Shown here: piece after piece, positions 16,731 to 26,382 of the stretch
Position numbering within the stretch: position 1 is the first letter of the stretch
Layout of the letters: every line of letters begins with the position of its first letter
Assembly: GCF_021277265.1 (NCBI RefSeq)
Contig: NZ_JAJSOH010000001.1
Coordinates: forward strand, 372,001-436,000
Direction: 5' to 3'
DNA: 64,000 nt
Source: Kineosporia rhizophila
GTDB lineage: Bacteria > Actinomycetota > Actinomycetes > Actinomycetales > Kineosporiaceae
Made by a program: the position numbers and the translations under genes
Notes under the pieces: generated by a model
Told to the model about the DNA's origin: nothing
What the model saw: the letters and a program-made list of their open reading frames with translations, nothing else
The model's database searches: none

Positions 16731-18314
16731 TCAGGGACGGGAGAGCGCGTCGACGGCGCCGCCGGCCAGGCCGGTGGAGACACCTTCGGCGTCGCGGTGG
16801 CCCTGCGGCGCGCGGTCGCGCTGCGAGATCTCCAGGCCGAGAGGGAGCTGCGGCTGCTGCTCCAGGGCGTGCTTGCCCAGGTGCTCGGAGTCGGGCAGCT
16901 CGATCGGGTACTCGCCGGTGAAGCAGGCGGTGCACAACCGCTCACGCTTCTGCTCGGTGGCCTCGACCATGCCGTCCAGCGAGATGTAGCCCAGCGAGTC
17001 GGCGCCGATACTGGCGCGGATCTCCTCCACGCCCAGCCCGCTGGCGATCAGCTCGGCCCGGCTGGCGAAGTCGATGCCGTAGAAGCACGGCCAGGTGACC
17101 GGGGCCGAGGAGATGCGCACGTGGATCTCGGCGGCGCCGGCCTCGCGCAGCATCCGGACCAGGGCCCGCTGGGTGTTGCCGCGCACGATCGAGTCGTCGA
17201 CCACGACCAGGCGCTTGCCCTTGATCACGTTCTTCAGCGGGTTCAGCTTCAGCCGGATGCCCAGCTGCCGGATGGTCTGGCTGGGCTGGATGAACGTGCG
17301 CCCGACGTAGGCGTTCTTCACCAGGCCCTGGCTGAACGGGATGCCCGACTCCTGGGCGTAGCCCACCGCGGCCGGGGTGCCGGACTCGGGCACCGGGATG
17401 ACCAGGTCGGCCTCGACCGGGTGCTCCTGGGCCAGCTTGCGGCCCATGTCGACCCGGGCCTCGTGCACCACCTTGCCGTTGATCGTGGTGTCGGGCCGGG
17501 CCAGGTACACGTACTCGAAGATGCAGCCGGTCGGCTTGGCCTCGGCGAAGCGCTGGGAGCGCAGGCCGTCGGCGTCGATCGCGATGAACTCGCCCGGCTC
17601 GACCTCCCGCACGAACGCGGCGCCGACGATGTCCAGCGCGGCCGTCTCGGAGGCGATCACCCAGCCGGTCTCGAGCTTGCCGATGACCAGCGGGCGCACC
17701 CCGTGCGGGTCACGGGCGCCGTAGAGGGTGTGCTCGTCCATGAAGACGAAGCTGAAGGCCCCACGCAGGTGCGGGAGCACGTCCAGCGCAGTGGTTTCCA
17801 GCGTGTGATCCGGGTCACCCGCGAGAAGGGCGGTCACCAGGGCGGTGTCGGTGGTGTTGCCGTTGACGATCTCGCCCCGGTCGGGCGTGCCGTAGCGCTG
17901 CGCCACCAGCTCGCGCAGCTCGTGCCCGTTGACCAGGTTGCCGTTGTGCGCCAGGGCCACCGTGCCGGCGGCCGTGTCGCCCAGCGTGGGCTGGGCGTTC
18001 TGCCAGGTCGAGCCGCCGGTGGTGCTGTAGCGGGCGTGACCGACCGCGATGTGCCCACGCAGGGAGTCGAGAGAGGTCTCGTCGAAGACCTGGGAGACCA
18101 GGCCGATGTCCTTGTAGACCAGCAGTTGCTTGCCGTTGCTGACGGCGATGCCCGCTGCCTCCTGGCCGCGGTGCTGAAGTGCGTACAGGCCGTAATAGGC
18201 CAGTTTCGCCACTTCTTCACCGGGGGCCCAGACTCCGAAGACTCCGCAGGCGTCCTGCGGGCCCTTCTCGCCGGGAAGTAGTTCGTGCGAAAGCCGTCCG
18301 TCGCCGCGCGCCAC
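16731..18314 (-). CDS. purF: Amidophosphoribosyltransferase
   Basis: PurF, 527 aa, catalyses the first committed step of purine synthesis (PRPP plus glutamine to phosphoribosylamine). The Ntn catalytic cysteine is Cys23 in DACGVFGVW, so a 22-residue propeptide is expected to be removed, as in other processed PurF proteins. The phosphoribosyltransferase domain shows VVVDDSIVRGNT, the PRPP-binding loop, and the cysteines of the C-terminal part fit the [4Fe-4S]-containing subtype. The C-terminus carries a 50-residue Gln/Gly-rich extension that is probably disordered. The GTG at 18314 is the only start that leaves the propeptide. It is first in a purF-purM unit. Confidence 0.97.
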   Translation of the reverse strand: MARGDGRLSHELLPGEKGPQDACGVFGVWAPGEEVAKLAYYGLYALQHRGQEAAGIAVSNGKQLLVYKDIGLVSQVFDETSLDSLRGHIAVGHARYSTTGGSTWQNAQPTLGDTAAGTVALAHNGNLVNGHELRELVAQRYGTPDRGEIVNGNTTDTALVTALLAGDPDHTLETTALDVLPHLRGAFSFVFMDEHTLYGARDPHGVRPLVIGKLETGWVIASETAALDIVGAAFVREVEPGEFIAIDADGLRSQRFAEAKPTGCIFEYVYLARPDTTINGKVVHEARVDMGRKLAQEHPVEADLVIPVPESGTPAAVGYAQESGIPFSQGLVKNAYVGRTFIQPSQTIRQLGIRLKLNPLKNVIKGKRLVVVDDSIVRGNTQRALVRMLREAGAAEIHVRISSAPVTWPCFYGIDFASRAELIASGLGVEEIRASIGADSLGYISLDGMVEATEQKRERLCTACFTGEYPIELPDSEHLGKHALEQQPQLPLGLEISQRDRAPQGHRDAEGVSTGLAGGAVDALSRP

Positions 18315-18400
18315 GTCATCGAGTGTCGCACATCCGGAGGAGGTCGCAGCATCGGCCGGAAGGACAGACCCTCGCCCGACCGGCCCGGCGCGCTTGCGGA

Positions 18401-18748
18401 TCAGCCCTTCCGGCGGTCCAGGAGAACGGCCAGACCGCAGCCGAACAGGGCGCCCAGCAGGCCGAAAATGGCCACGAAATAGCCCAGAATGGTGCGCTCG
18501 GAGTAGGTGCTGGTGGCCTCGAACGACAGAGCCAGCACCGCACCGAGGAGGACGCCCACGAGCACGCCTGTGAATCCGAACGCACGGTAACGCGGGGCCC
18601 GCCGCAGGCGGTACCCGGCCGGCTCCGGCGCCTCGGCCTCAGGCGTCACCTCAGGAGCCTCCGGCTCGCTCGGTTCAGCCGGCCCGGCCGCGCCGGTCGT
18701 GTCGTCCTCGTCGATCGGGCTCACGGACAGTCCCTTGCTCTCAGCCAC
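18401..18748 (-). CDS. Conserved two-helix membrane protein next to purF
   Basis: A 115-aa protein with a Pro/Glu-rich acidic N-terminal half (about 1-50) and two transmembrane helices (around FTGVLVGVLLGAVLAL and ILGYFVAIFGLLGALFGCGLAVLL) ending in a basic DRRKG tail. Small membrane proteins of this layout commonly sit between purF and a sterol-carrier-like gene in actinobacteria; no function is known. The GTG at 18748 is chosen because the longer frame (to 18832) runs into the neighbouring gene. It lies 86 bp upstream of purF. Confidence 0.7.
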   Translation of the reverse strand: MAESKGLSVSPIDEDDTTGAAGPAEPSEPEAPEVTPEAEAPEPAGYRLRRAPRYRAFGFTGVLVGVLLGAVLALSFEATSTYSERTILGYFVAIFGLLGALFGCGLAVLLDRRKG

Positions 18749-18764
18749 CCCACGACGGTACCGA

Positions 18765-19148
18765 CTACCGGGAAGTCTCGGAGAGGAGACCGCCGAGCGG
18801 CAGCAGATCGGACAGGTCGGCGCGCTGCCCACTGGCCCGCACCCGTCCGTTGTATGCGGCGTCGGCCCAGCTCAGCCGGCCGGAGACGAGCTCCAGCCAG
18901 GTCTGCGGATCGGTCTCGACCACGTTCGGCGGGGTACCCCGGGTGTGCCGCGGCCCCTCGATGCACTGCACGGCCCCGAAGGGCGGCACCCGCACCTCGG
19001 TGGTCGGCCCCGGCGCCCGGGCGGCGATCTCCTCGAGGGTGAACCGCACCGCATTGGCCAGAGTGGCCCGCGGCACCCCCGTGGGCTCGGCCGCCCACGC
19101 CGCCAGGGCACCACGCCCCACCGCCGTATCGATCTTGCGTTTCCTCAC
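18765..19148 (-). CDS. Sterol-carrier-family protein
   Basis: A 127-aa cytosolic protein resembling the sterol-carrier/maleylpyruvate-isomerase C-terminal-like proteins encoded beside purF in actinobacteria: RGALAAWAA, a [25 protein letters not shown] strand pair, and [20 protein letters not shown], the typical SCP2 helix. No ligand is known. The start is uncertain among three consecutive GTG codons at 19154, 19151 and 19148; 19148 is used. It ends 16 bp before the small membrane protein gene, suggesting co-transcription. Confidence 0.75.
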   Translation of the reverse strand: MRKRKIDTAVGRGALAAWAAEPTGVPRATLANAVRFTLEEIAARAPGPTTEVRVPPFGAVQCIEGPRHTRGTPPNVVETDPQTWLELVSGRLSWADAAYNGRVRASGQRADLSDLLPLGGLLSETSR

Positions 19149-19205
19149 CACCACGTGCTCATTTTGTGCCCTAGCGGGCCGACGCCCCAATCGGGAGCGC
19201 CTCCC

Positions 19206-20498
19206 TCAGGCCGCCTTCATCACCCCGAGCGGCGAAACCCCCTGCAGCCCGGGGAAGATCTGCGACAGCGATCCGGCCCCGCAGCGTTTCTGCAGGATCT
19301 CGCCGAGGATCGCGCGGTAGTCGGTGGTGCCGGCCAGGTCGCCGTCCACCAGGTCACCGTCGGCCAGGCCGGGCCAGCGGCCGTGCACCCGGCCGCCGTT
19401 CACCCCGCCGCCCAGCAGCAGCACCGCATTGCCGTGCCCGTGATCCACCCCGCCGGAGCCGTTCTCGACCACCCGGCGGCCGAACTCCGAGAGCGTGACC
19501 ACGGTGACCTTCCTGAACCGGCTGCCCAGGTCGGTGGCGAAGGCGGCGAGGGCCTGGGCGAGGTCGTTCAGATGGTCGTGCATCCAGCCGCTGTCGGCCG
19601 AGCCCATGTTCGCGTGCATGTCCCAGTCGCCCTCGTCCACGCAGGCCACCTGCAGGCCCACGTCGGCCTTGATCATCCGGGCCACGTCGCGCAGGGCCTT
19701 GCCGAGCGCCGAGTCCTTCGGGTAGCGGGCCCCGCCGGCCGGGGTGTACTTGGCGGCCGCCAGGGCCGCGGTGGTGCTGGTGGCGCCGAGGGTGGCCTGG
19801 GCCGGGGCGGCGATCGAGGCCGGGGCGCCGGCGTTCATCGCGGTCAGGGCCTTGGTCCAGCGCTTGCGCTCGGCGGTGTCCCAGGCACCGGCGATGGTGA
19901 AGGAGTCCAGGCTGCCCATGGCCATCTCGGCCGAGGGCCCGGCCAGGGCCAGCGGCACCTCGTTGGACCCGACCTGCGAGGCCTGGAAGATCGTGCCCCG
20001 GGCGCGGCTGCCGAGCGTGCGGTCCAGCCAGCCGGTGCGCAGGCTGGAGCCGGGCGCCGCGCGCTCCAGCTCCTGCATGGCCTGGAAGTGCGACCGGGTC
20101 GGGTTGTCCTGGCCCACCGCGTGCACGGCGCCGAAAGTGCCCGCGTCCCAGAACTTCTTCAGCGGGGCCAGGGCCGGGTGCAGGCCGAAGATGCCCCCGG
20201 CCGGGATCAGCGAGCGCTCCGGGACACCGATCGTGGGGCGGGCCTCGAGGTAGGCCGGGTCACCGATCGGCACGACCGCGTTCAGGCCGTCGAAGCCACC
20301 CCGCAGCGAGAGCACCACCAGCACGTCGCCGGTATAGGCGGCGGGGCTCGCGGCGAAGGCGAACTGGGCGTTGAAGCCGTCCACGGCCGTCATCACCCCG
20401 CCCAGGGCACCGGCGGTGGCCAGGCCGCGCAGCAGGCTGCGGCGCGAGAGTCCGGTGGAGGCGGCGTCGGGGCACTGGCAGTCGGAGAGGGTACTCAT
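19206..20498 (-). CDS. DUF1501 family Tat-exported protein
   Basis: A 430-aa protein with a twin-arginine signal peptide (SRRSLLRGLATAGALGGV around residues 18-35) followed by the DUF1501 alkaline-phosphatase-like fold: VVLSLRGGFDGLNAVVP, HPALAPLKKFWDAG, FQAMQELERA, DMHANMGSADSG, and TLSEFGRRVVENGSGGVDHGHG near the C-terminus, the metal-site region. It is expected outside the cytoplasmic membrane. DUF1501 genes almost always accompany DUF1800 genes, as here (172 bp upstream, same strand); the pair's biochemical role is unknown. Start ATG at 20498. Confidence 0.9.
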   Translation of the reverse strand: MSTLSDCQCPDAASTGLSRRSLLRGLATAGALGGVMTAVDGFNAQFAFAASPAAYTGDVLVVLSLRGGFDGLNAVVPIGDPAYLEARPTIGVPERSLIPAGGIFGLHPALAPLKKFWDAGTFGAVHAVGQDNPTRSHFQAMQELERAAPGSSLRTGWLDRTLGSRARGTIFQASQVGSNEVPLALAGPSAEMAMGSLDSFTIAGAWDTAERKRWTKALTAMNAGAPASIAAPAQATLGATSTTAALAAAKYTPAGGARYPKDSALGKALRDVARMIKADVGLQVACVDEGDWDMHANMGSADSGWMHDHLNDLAQALAAFATDLGSRFRKVTVVTLSEFGRRVVENGSGGVDHGHGNAVLLLGGGVNGGRVHGRWPGLADGDLVDGDLAGTTDYRAILGEILQKRCGAGSLSQIFPGLQGVSPLGVMKAA

Positions 20499-20670
20499 GC
20501 AGGTGGTGGTGTCCTCAGGCGTCGAGTCGGTCTGGCGGCGGATGTCGTCGGATCGGCGGGGCGTCGGGTCACATCGGTGCTACTGCCGACCTGTCGGTCG
20601 TCGTCGCCGCTACCTGAGTGGAACCGAAGTGAGCCGGGCCACCTGCGAGGCCCACCAGCGTCCTCAAGCT

Positions 20671-22110
20671 CTAACGAAGTGCGTGCGCAGGTGAGTCGAG
20701 CAGCAGACTCACCACGTACGGCAGCCGCCAGCCGATGATCACACTGTCCTTCTTGACCGGACTCGCGGGGGTGATCCGGTGCCACTCGTCGGAGAGGAAG
20801 TCGCAGATCGCGACCTGCTGGACCTGGGTGGCCTTGCGTTGCAGCAGCCGCTCGGAGAGAACGTTGATCAGCGCCCCGTGCGTGGCCGGCCGGGGGTTCG
20901 GGATCATCGCCGAGAGATTCGGGCCGACCAGGGTTTTCGGCCAGAACCGAGCTGCGATGTTGAGGTGCGAGTTCCAGCGCGCCAACGTTCCCGCCGGTGA
21001 CTGCCAGGCACTGGCCACGTCGGGATAACCGTTCGGCGGCCCCCAGTAGAGCGGGCAGTGGCCCATGTCCAGGATCATCCAGTGCAGGCTCTCGATGCCT
21101 TCGGTGCCCTTGGCGTCCGGCTTCATCCCGAGGATGCGCATAGTGGCCACCAGATCCTCGTACGGCCGGCGCAGCTTCTGACCTGATGAGGTGGCGAACT
21201 CCCTGCTGCCGAACAACTCTCGCAGAACCGGGACGATCGCGGTGTCGTTCGCCAGGTAGGTCTCGGCGAGCCGGGTCACCAGTGCGGCGGGCGGGTTGTC
21301 GGCGACGAACCGCAGGCACAGCTTGTAGGCCAGCTGCCGGGCGGTGTTCTCGTGCCGCGCCAGGTAGTTCAGGTACCTCACGGCCAGTTCCTGACCGCCC
21401 TCGGCGGTCGGGTTGGGATCCGAGAAACCGAGAACGCCTACCGGGCCGACGAAATGACGTTTGGGGCGGTAGGTGGCCTCGCCGGAACCGTCGGTGCCGA
21501 AACCGGTCAGGATGCGCGCACTGTCCTTCACGTCGTCCTCGGTGTACCCGGTCCCGACCCCGACGGTGTGCAGTTCCAGCAGCTCGCGGCCCTGGTTCTC
21601 GTTCGGGTGATCCTTGGTGGAGGAGGCGTTGTCGAGATAGCTCTGCATCGCGGGGTGCAGGCTGGCCGCCACCAGCAGGTCGCCGAACCGGCCGAAGGTG
21701 TGCTCGCGGATCACCCGGTCGTAGTCGGCGCGCGAGTCCCAGACGTCGCCGGAAGGGCAGGTGACATTGAGGTGGTTGGACCAGAACTCGACCATCAGCT
21801 CGAACAGCTGGCGCTCGCTCCAGATCGCCCGGACCATGGTGGCCCGGGTGAGTTCCAGCATGACGTCCCAGGATCCGAAGTTCTTGGCGTACTCCTGGCG
21901 GATCTTGGCGATCGGCCACTTCACCCGGGGGAAGCGGCCGAGGATGCCCTCCACGTAGCTGTCCGGGATCTGCGCGGGCGTGAGCTGGCGGTCCAGCCAG
22001 GCCTTGCGGCCCATCTTCTGCGCCTCGGCCAGCAGCGCCGGGGTCGGTCCGTAAGTGGCTCGTCGGAGCAGGAGAAGGGTCTGGGCGTCCATTGGCCTGC
22101 CTGTCGGCAT
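20671..22110 (-). CDS. DUF1800 family protein
   Basis: A 479-aa protein with the DUF1800 hallmarks: LLRRATYGPTP, AKKNFGSWD-type segment near residue 90, FWSNHLNV, HPAMQSYLDNASS, NENQGRELLELHTVGV and AYKLCLRFVADNPP. The strongly conserved NENxARELLELHTLG segment is characteristic. No signal peptide is obvious, which is usual when it is exported or acts with its DUF1501 partner; the biochemical activity is unknown. The ATG at 22110 or the ATG at 22092 (six codons later, with AGGCAGG just upstream) could be used. It precedes the DUF1501 gene. Confidence 0.9.
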   Translation of the reverse strand: MPTGRPMDAQTLLLLRRATYGPTPALLAEAQKMGRKAWLDRQLTPAQIPDSYVEGILGRFPRVKWPIAKIRQEYAKNFGSWDVMLELTRATMVRAIWSERQLFELMVEFWSNHLNVTCPSGDVWDSRADYDRVIREHTFGRFGDLLVAASLHPAMQSYLDNASSTKDHPNENQGRELLELHTVGVGTGYTEDDVKDSARILTGFGTDGSGEATYRPKRHFVGPVGVLGFSDPNPTAEGGQELAVRYLNYLARHENTARQLAYKLCLRFVADNPPAALVTRLAETYLANDTAIVPVLRELFGSREFATSSGQKLRRPYEDLVATMRILGMKPDAKGTEGIESLHWMILDMGHCPLYWGPPNGYPDVASAWQSPAGTLARWNSHLNIAARFWPKTLVGPNLSAMIPNPRPATHGALINVLSERLLQRKATQVQQVAICDFLSDEWHRITPASPVKKDSVIIGWRLPYVVSLLLDSPAHALR

Positions 22111-22188
22111 CCGTCCGGGTTGCCTTAGCGGCCGGGCGGGTGAGGGCCTTCAGAGCAAACAATGGACGGGGGTGGGCCCCCGAACGGG

Positions 22189-22947
22189 TCAGCCCACCTG
22201 GGTGCGGGCCCGGTAACAGTGCGTGCGATGGGGCAGCGCGAGTTCCTGCGGCGTGCCCTGTTCGGCCGCCACCCGTTCGCCCAGCCGCTCGATGCGCTCG
22301 ACGATTTCGGCGCGCTGGGGGTGGGTGTCCACGTAGGACCAGCTCGAGGCCAGCTCACTCAGCGCGCCGGGGGTCAGCGACAGCTGGTACTCGAACTCGG
22401 CGTGTTCCAGGGGGCCGAACGGTTCGGGGAGCTCGACCACCGTGTCGCCGGCGTGAACCCGGCCACCGGCCTGCTCGGTCCGCGCCAGACCGGCGATCTC
22501 GTTCAGTTCCCGCACCCAGGGCACATCGGTGTCCCGCTCGTGCCAGGCCACCGCCAGCAACCCGCCCGGCCGCAGCACCCGGGCGATCTCCAGCGCCGCC
22601 TGCGGCTGCTGGAACCAGTGCCAGGCCTGGGCCACGGTGACCACGTCGGCGCTGTGGTCGGGCAGCGGGATCTGCTCGGCCGGGGCCTGCAGCGCAGCGG
22701 CCTGGGGAACCGCGGTGAGGAGTACCTGGTACATGCCCGGGCTGGGCTCGACCGCGGTGACCCGGTGGCCCAGGTCGACCAGGGTGCGGGTGAGCTTGCC
22801 GGTGCCCGCCCCGAGGTCGATCACGTCGAGGTGCCGATCCGACGTCCCGGTCAGCCAGCGGACGGTCGGCGCGGGCCAGCCGGGACGGATGCTGTCGTAG
22901 GTGGTGGCGTTGGCGTCGAACGAGACCCGCTGCTGTTCCCACGTCAT
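22189..22947 (-). CDS. Class I SAM-dependent methyltransferase
   Basis: A 252-aa methyltransferase: FDANATTYDSIRPGWP at the N-terminus, VIDLGAGTGKLTRTL as the SAM-binding motif I, AVEPSPGM as motif II, and ADVVTVAQAWHWF as motif IV. The layout fits the methyltransf_11/UbiE-like group acting on small molecules; the substrate is unknown. Its ATG overlaps the stop of the TetR gene (ATGA at 22944-22947), so the two are translationally coupled and are likely expressed under the same control as the exporter on the other strand. Confidence 0.9.
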   Translation of the reverse strand: MTWEQQRVSFDANATTYDSIRPGWPAPTVRWLTGTSDRHLDVIDLGAGTGKLTRTLVDLGHRVTAVEPSPGMYQVLLTAVPQAAALQAPAEQIPLPDHSADVVTVAQAWHWFQQPQAALEIARVLRPGGLLAVAWHERDTDVPWVRELNEIAGLARTEQAGGRVHAGDTVVELPEPFGPLEHAEFEYQLSLTPGALSELASSWSYVDTHPQRAEIVERIERLGERVAAEQGTPQELALPHRTHCYRARTQVG

Positions 22948-23684
22948 TGCGTGTGCCTTTCGTCGGGGGCCACCCCGAGCAGCCCGCTCATCGTGTTGAT
23001 CAGGACCCGGCCGAACAGGTCGTCGGCGCTCTTGCGGGCCAGCGCGTCGGGGGGCGGCGGAGCGGAGACGATCGCGGCCAGGTAGGGGTGGCGGCCGTCG
23101 CCGATCTGCTCGGCCAGGTAGGCGGCGTTGGCCAGCTGTGCCTCGGGGCTGGTGTTGCTGTTGGCGGCGGCCTCGTCCATCGCGAAGAGCCCGACCACCC
23201 CGTTGAAGATCGCCGCCGTCTCCATCTTGGCCTGACCCGAGGCCGGCACCTCGGCCAGCGCGGCCACCACGCGCTCGGTGTAGTCGATCATCGCCGGCCC
23301 GAGCATGGCGGTGTTCACCCGGCCGGTCATCATCACTTCCAGGAACCAGGGGTGCTCGCGGAAGGCCTGCCGCAGGGCCCGGCCGATGTCCAGCAGGTCG
23401 GCCCGCCAGCCCCGGCCGGTGGGGGTGGCCGGTAGTTCGAGGGTGCGCAGGCAGGCGTCGCTCATCAGCGCCAGGAGCTCGTCGCGGCTGGCCACGTAGC
23501 GGTAGAGCGAGGCCGGGGCGATGCCGACGGCGGCCGCCGCCTTGCGGATCGAGACCGCCTTCAGCCCCTCGGCGTCGGCCAGCTTCATGGTGGCCTCGGC
23601 GATCGAGGCGCGGCTGTGCTCCGGCGCGGGGCCGCGGGCACCCCTTTCGGAGCGCTTCCAGATCGGCAGGTCGGGGTCGGGCAC
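22944..23684 (-). CDS. TetR-family regulator
   Basis: A one-component repressor of about 246 aa. The N-terminal helix-turn-helix is clear (SIAEATMKLADAEGLKAVSIRKAAAAVGIAPASLYRYVASRDELLALM); the C-terminal domain resembles the TetR_C_11-type ligand domain. It is divergent from the ABC exporter genes, with two 18-bp repeats in the 76-95 bp gap, so it most likely represses the exporter and itself until a toxic ligand binds. GTG 23684 (with GAAGATGA upstream) or GTG 23702 may be the start. Its last codon overlaps the methyltransferase start. Confidence 0.9.
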   Translation of the reverse strand: MPDPDLPIWKRSERGARGPAPEHSRASIAEATMKLADAEGLKAVSIRKAAAAVGIAPASLYRYVASRDELLALMSDACLRTLELPATPTGRGWRADLLDIGRALRQAFREHPWFLEVMMTGRVNTAMLGPAMIDYTERVVAALAEVPASGQAKMETAAIFNGVVGLFAMDEAAANSNTSPEAQLANAAYLAEQIGDGRHPYLAAIVSAPPPPDALARKSADDLFGRVLINTMSGLLGVAPDERHTQ

Positions 23685-23712
23685 GTGTTCATCTTCGCGC
23701 ACCAGAGAAACT

Positions 23713-23765
23713 GCGAACAGCGGCCGCAGTATGGTTCACTAAGAACCGCGAACACCGATCGCAGT
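23713..23765. promoter_or_regulatory. Two 18-bp direct repeats, probable TetR operators
   Basis: GCGAACAGCGGCCGCAGT at 23713-23730 and GCGAACACCGATCGCAGT at 23748-23765 agree at 15 of 18 positions and are spaced 35 bp apart. Each half-site pair (ACTGCG...CGCAGT) is itself an imperfect palindrome. They fill the gap between the divergent TetR and exporter genes. Confidence 0.6.
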
Positions 23766-23778
23766 TAAGGGAGGGCGC

Positions 23779-24444
23779 ATGGGGAGCGTGATCGAGGCCG
23801 CTGGGCTGGGCCGGGGGTACGGAGAGGTGCGGGCACTGGATTCGCTGGATCTGTCCGTCGCGGAGGGGACGGTCTGCGCTCTGCTCGGACCGAACGGCGC
23901 GGGCAAGACCACCGCGATCCGGATTCTGGCCACACTCGCCCGGCCCGACTCCGGCAGCGCGCGGATCTGTGGCTTCGACGTGGTCGAGCAGGCCCAGCAG
24001 GTGCGGCAGAACATCGGCCTGGCCGGGCAGCACGCGGCGGTGGACGATGCGCTGACCGGGCGGGACAACCTGTTCATCCTCGGCCAGATGCACCATCTGA
24101 GCCGCCGGGCCGCGCGGGCCCGGGCGGCGGAGCTGCTCGAGCAGTTCGGGCTGACCGAGGCGGCGGACCGGCTGGTGAAGACGTGGTCGGGCGGGATGCG
24201 GCGGCGGCTCGACCTGATCGCCAGCCTGATCACCCGCCCGCCGGTGCTGTTCCTGGACGAGCCGACCACCGGCCTGGATCCCCGCAGCCGCGACGAGATC
24301 CATTCCACAGTGAGCGATCTCGCCGCCGCGGGCACCACTGTTCTGCTCACCACGCAGTACCTGGAAGAGGCGGACCGGCTGGCCGACGACGTGGTGATCA
24401 TCGACGCCGGCCGCGAGATCGCCCACGGCACCCCCCGCAGCTGA
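23779..24444 (+). CDS. Drug-type ABC exporter ATP-binding protein, frameshifted
   Basis: DrrA-like ATPase with Walker A GPNGAGKTT at residues 37-45, signature WSGGMRRRLDL, Walker B VLFLDEPTTGLD and a QYLEEADRLAD switch region. The frame stops after 221 aa at TGA 24442, but the conserved C-terminal domain of the family continues without interruption in another frame to 24716. The break lies at a run of six C (24431-24436); one more C would restore a 312-aa protein of normal family length. The present ORF still contains the whole nucleotide-binding domain. ATG 23779 has AGGGAGG upstream. This may be a real mutation, a sequencing error, or ribosomal slippage. Confidence 0.85.
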   Translation: MGSVIEAAGLGRGYGEVRALDSLDLSVAEGTVCALLGPNGAGKTTAIRILATLARPDSGSARICGFDVVEQAQQVRQNIGLAGQHAAVDDALTGRDNLFILGQMHHLSRRAARARAAELLEQFGLTEAADRLVKTWSGGMRRRLDLIASLITRPPVLFLDEPTTGLDPRSRDEIHSTVSDLAAAGTTVLLTTQYLEEADRLADDVVIIDAGREIAHGTPRS

Positions 24445-24716
24445 AAGACCTGGCTGGTTCCCGGGTGGAGGTACTGCTTGCCTCCGCCGAGCAGCTGAAC
24501 CCGGCTCAGGAAGCCGTGAGATCGCTCGGTGGGCAGGATCTGGCCGTCCAGGACAACCGGGTCTCGGCGACCGTGCCGACCGGGTCGCTCACGCTGCCCC
24601 GCCTGGTGCGGCACCTGGACGAACTCGGAATACCCGTGCAGGACGCCGGGATCCGCCGGCCCACGCTCGACGAGGTGTTCCTGAAACTGACCGCACGAGA
24701 GGGGAGCCTGCGATGA
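24437..24716 (+). pseudogene. Displaced C-terminal segment of the exporter ATPase
   Basis: Continues the DrrA-like protein in a different frame: QLKDLAGSRVEVLL, then a small accessory domain ending RRPTLDEVFLKLT, which is the family's conserved C-terminal motif. It has no start of its own directly at the junction. Its stop overlaps the ATG of the permease gene (ATGA), which preserves the normal operon spacing and shows that the frame was functional recently or still is. Confidence 0.8.
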
Positions 24717-25495
24717 GGGACGCCCTGCCCGCCGCCGAGCGCCTGCTCACCTCGGTGATCCGCAATCCGGCCTTCATCCTGGTCCTGGTCACCGCGCCGA
24801 TCGTGCTGGTGCTGATCTTCGGGTTCATCTTCGGCGGCGCCATCACCGTTCCCGGCGCGGGCACCGGCGGCGCCACCTACCGCGAGTTCCTGCTGCCCGG
24901 GCTGCTGGTCATGACCGCCTCCAACATCGTTCCCTCAATGGTCAGCGCGGCCAAGGACAATCACTCCGGCCTGACCGACCGCTTCCGCTCGCTGCCTGTC
25001 CGCCGGGTCGCCATCCCGGCCGGAAGTGCCCTGGCCACACTGGTCTACGGCACGATCAGCTTCTCGATCATGATGCTCTGCGGCCTGGCCGTGGGCTGGC
25101 GGATCCGGGGTGGCCTGGCCGACGCCCTGCTGGCGGTGCTGATCCTGCTGCTGTTCCAGTTCGCCGCCAGCTGGATCGGGATGTTCCTGGGCTACCTCTT
25201 CGACGACGAGGAGACGGCCGGGCAGGCGGCGATCCTGGCGATCCCGCTGGGGATGGTCTCGAACGTGTTCGTGCCGACCGGCGGTATGCCGGCCTGGCTG
25301 GCCACGATCGCCGAATGGAATCCGCTCAGCGCCGTCGCCGCCGCGCTGCGCGAACTGTTCGGCAACCCGACTGCCCCCACGGGCGGTGCCTGGCCCCTCG
25401 AGAACCCGGTCACCGCGTCCATCGTCTGGGCTCTGGGGTTGCTTGCGGTGTTCGTGCCGCTGTGCACCCGGCGGTATGTGCGCGCAGGTCGCTGA
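24713..25495 (+). CDS. ABC-2 type exporter permease (DrrB-like)
   Basis: A 260-aa membrane protein with six predicted helices of the ABC-2 family (VLVTAPIVLVLIFGFIFGG, FLLPGLLVMTASNIV, a LTDRFRSLPVRRVAIPAG coupling helix, then two long helices and WATIAEWNPLSAVAAALRELFGNP before the last helix). It pairs with the preceding ATPase to export hydrophobic drugs or metabolites. The ATG at 24713 overlaps the stop of the displaced ATPase frame. The operon ends in a strong bidirectional terminator. Confidence 0.9.
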   Translation: MRDALPAAERLLTSVIRNPAFILVLVTAPIVLVLIFGFIFGGAITVPGAGTGGATYREFLLPGLLVMTASNIVPSMVSAAKDNHSGLTDRFRSLPVRRVAIPAGSALATLVYGTISFSIMMLCGLAVGWRIRGGLADALLAVLILLLFQFAASWIGMFLGYLFDDEETAGQAAILAIPLGMVSNVFVPTGGMPAWLATIAEWNPLSAVAAALRELFGNPTAPTGGAWPLENPVTASIVWALGLLAVFVPLCTRRYVRAGR

Positions 25496-25512
25496 CTTTC
25501 ACACAAACTAGG

Positions 25513-25546
25513 GACGTCGGTGGGCACCAAGGTGCCCACCGACGTC
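25513..25546. terminator. Bidirectional terminator
   Basis: A 16-bp perfect inverted repeat (GACGTCGGTGGGCACC and its complement, 2-base loop) followed by TTTA on the plus strand, between the convergent exporter and sugar-importer operons. Confidence 0.85.
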
Positions 25547-25557
25547 TTTAATCTGTT

Positions 25558-26378
<821 letters not shown>

Positions 26379-26382
<4 letters not shown>

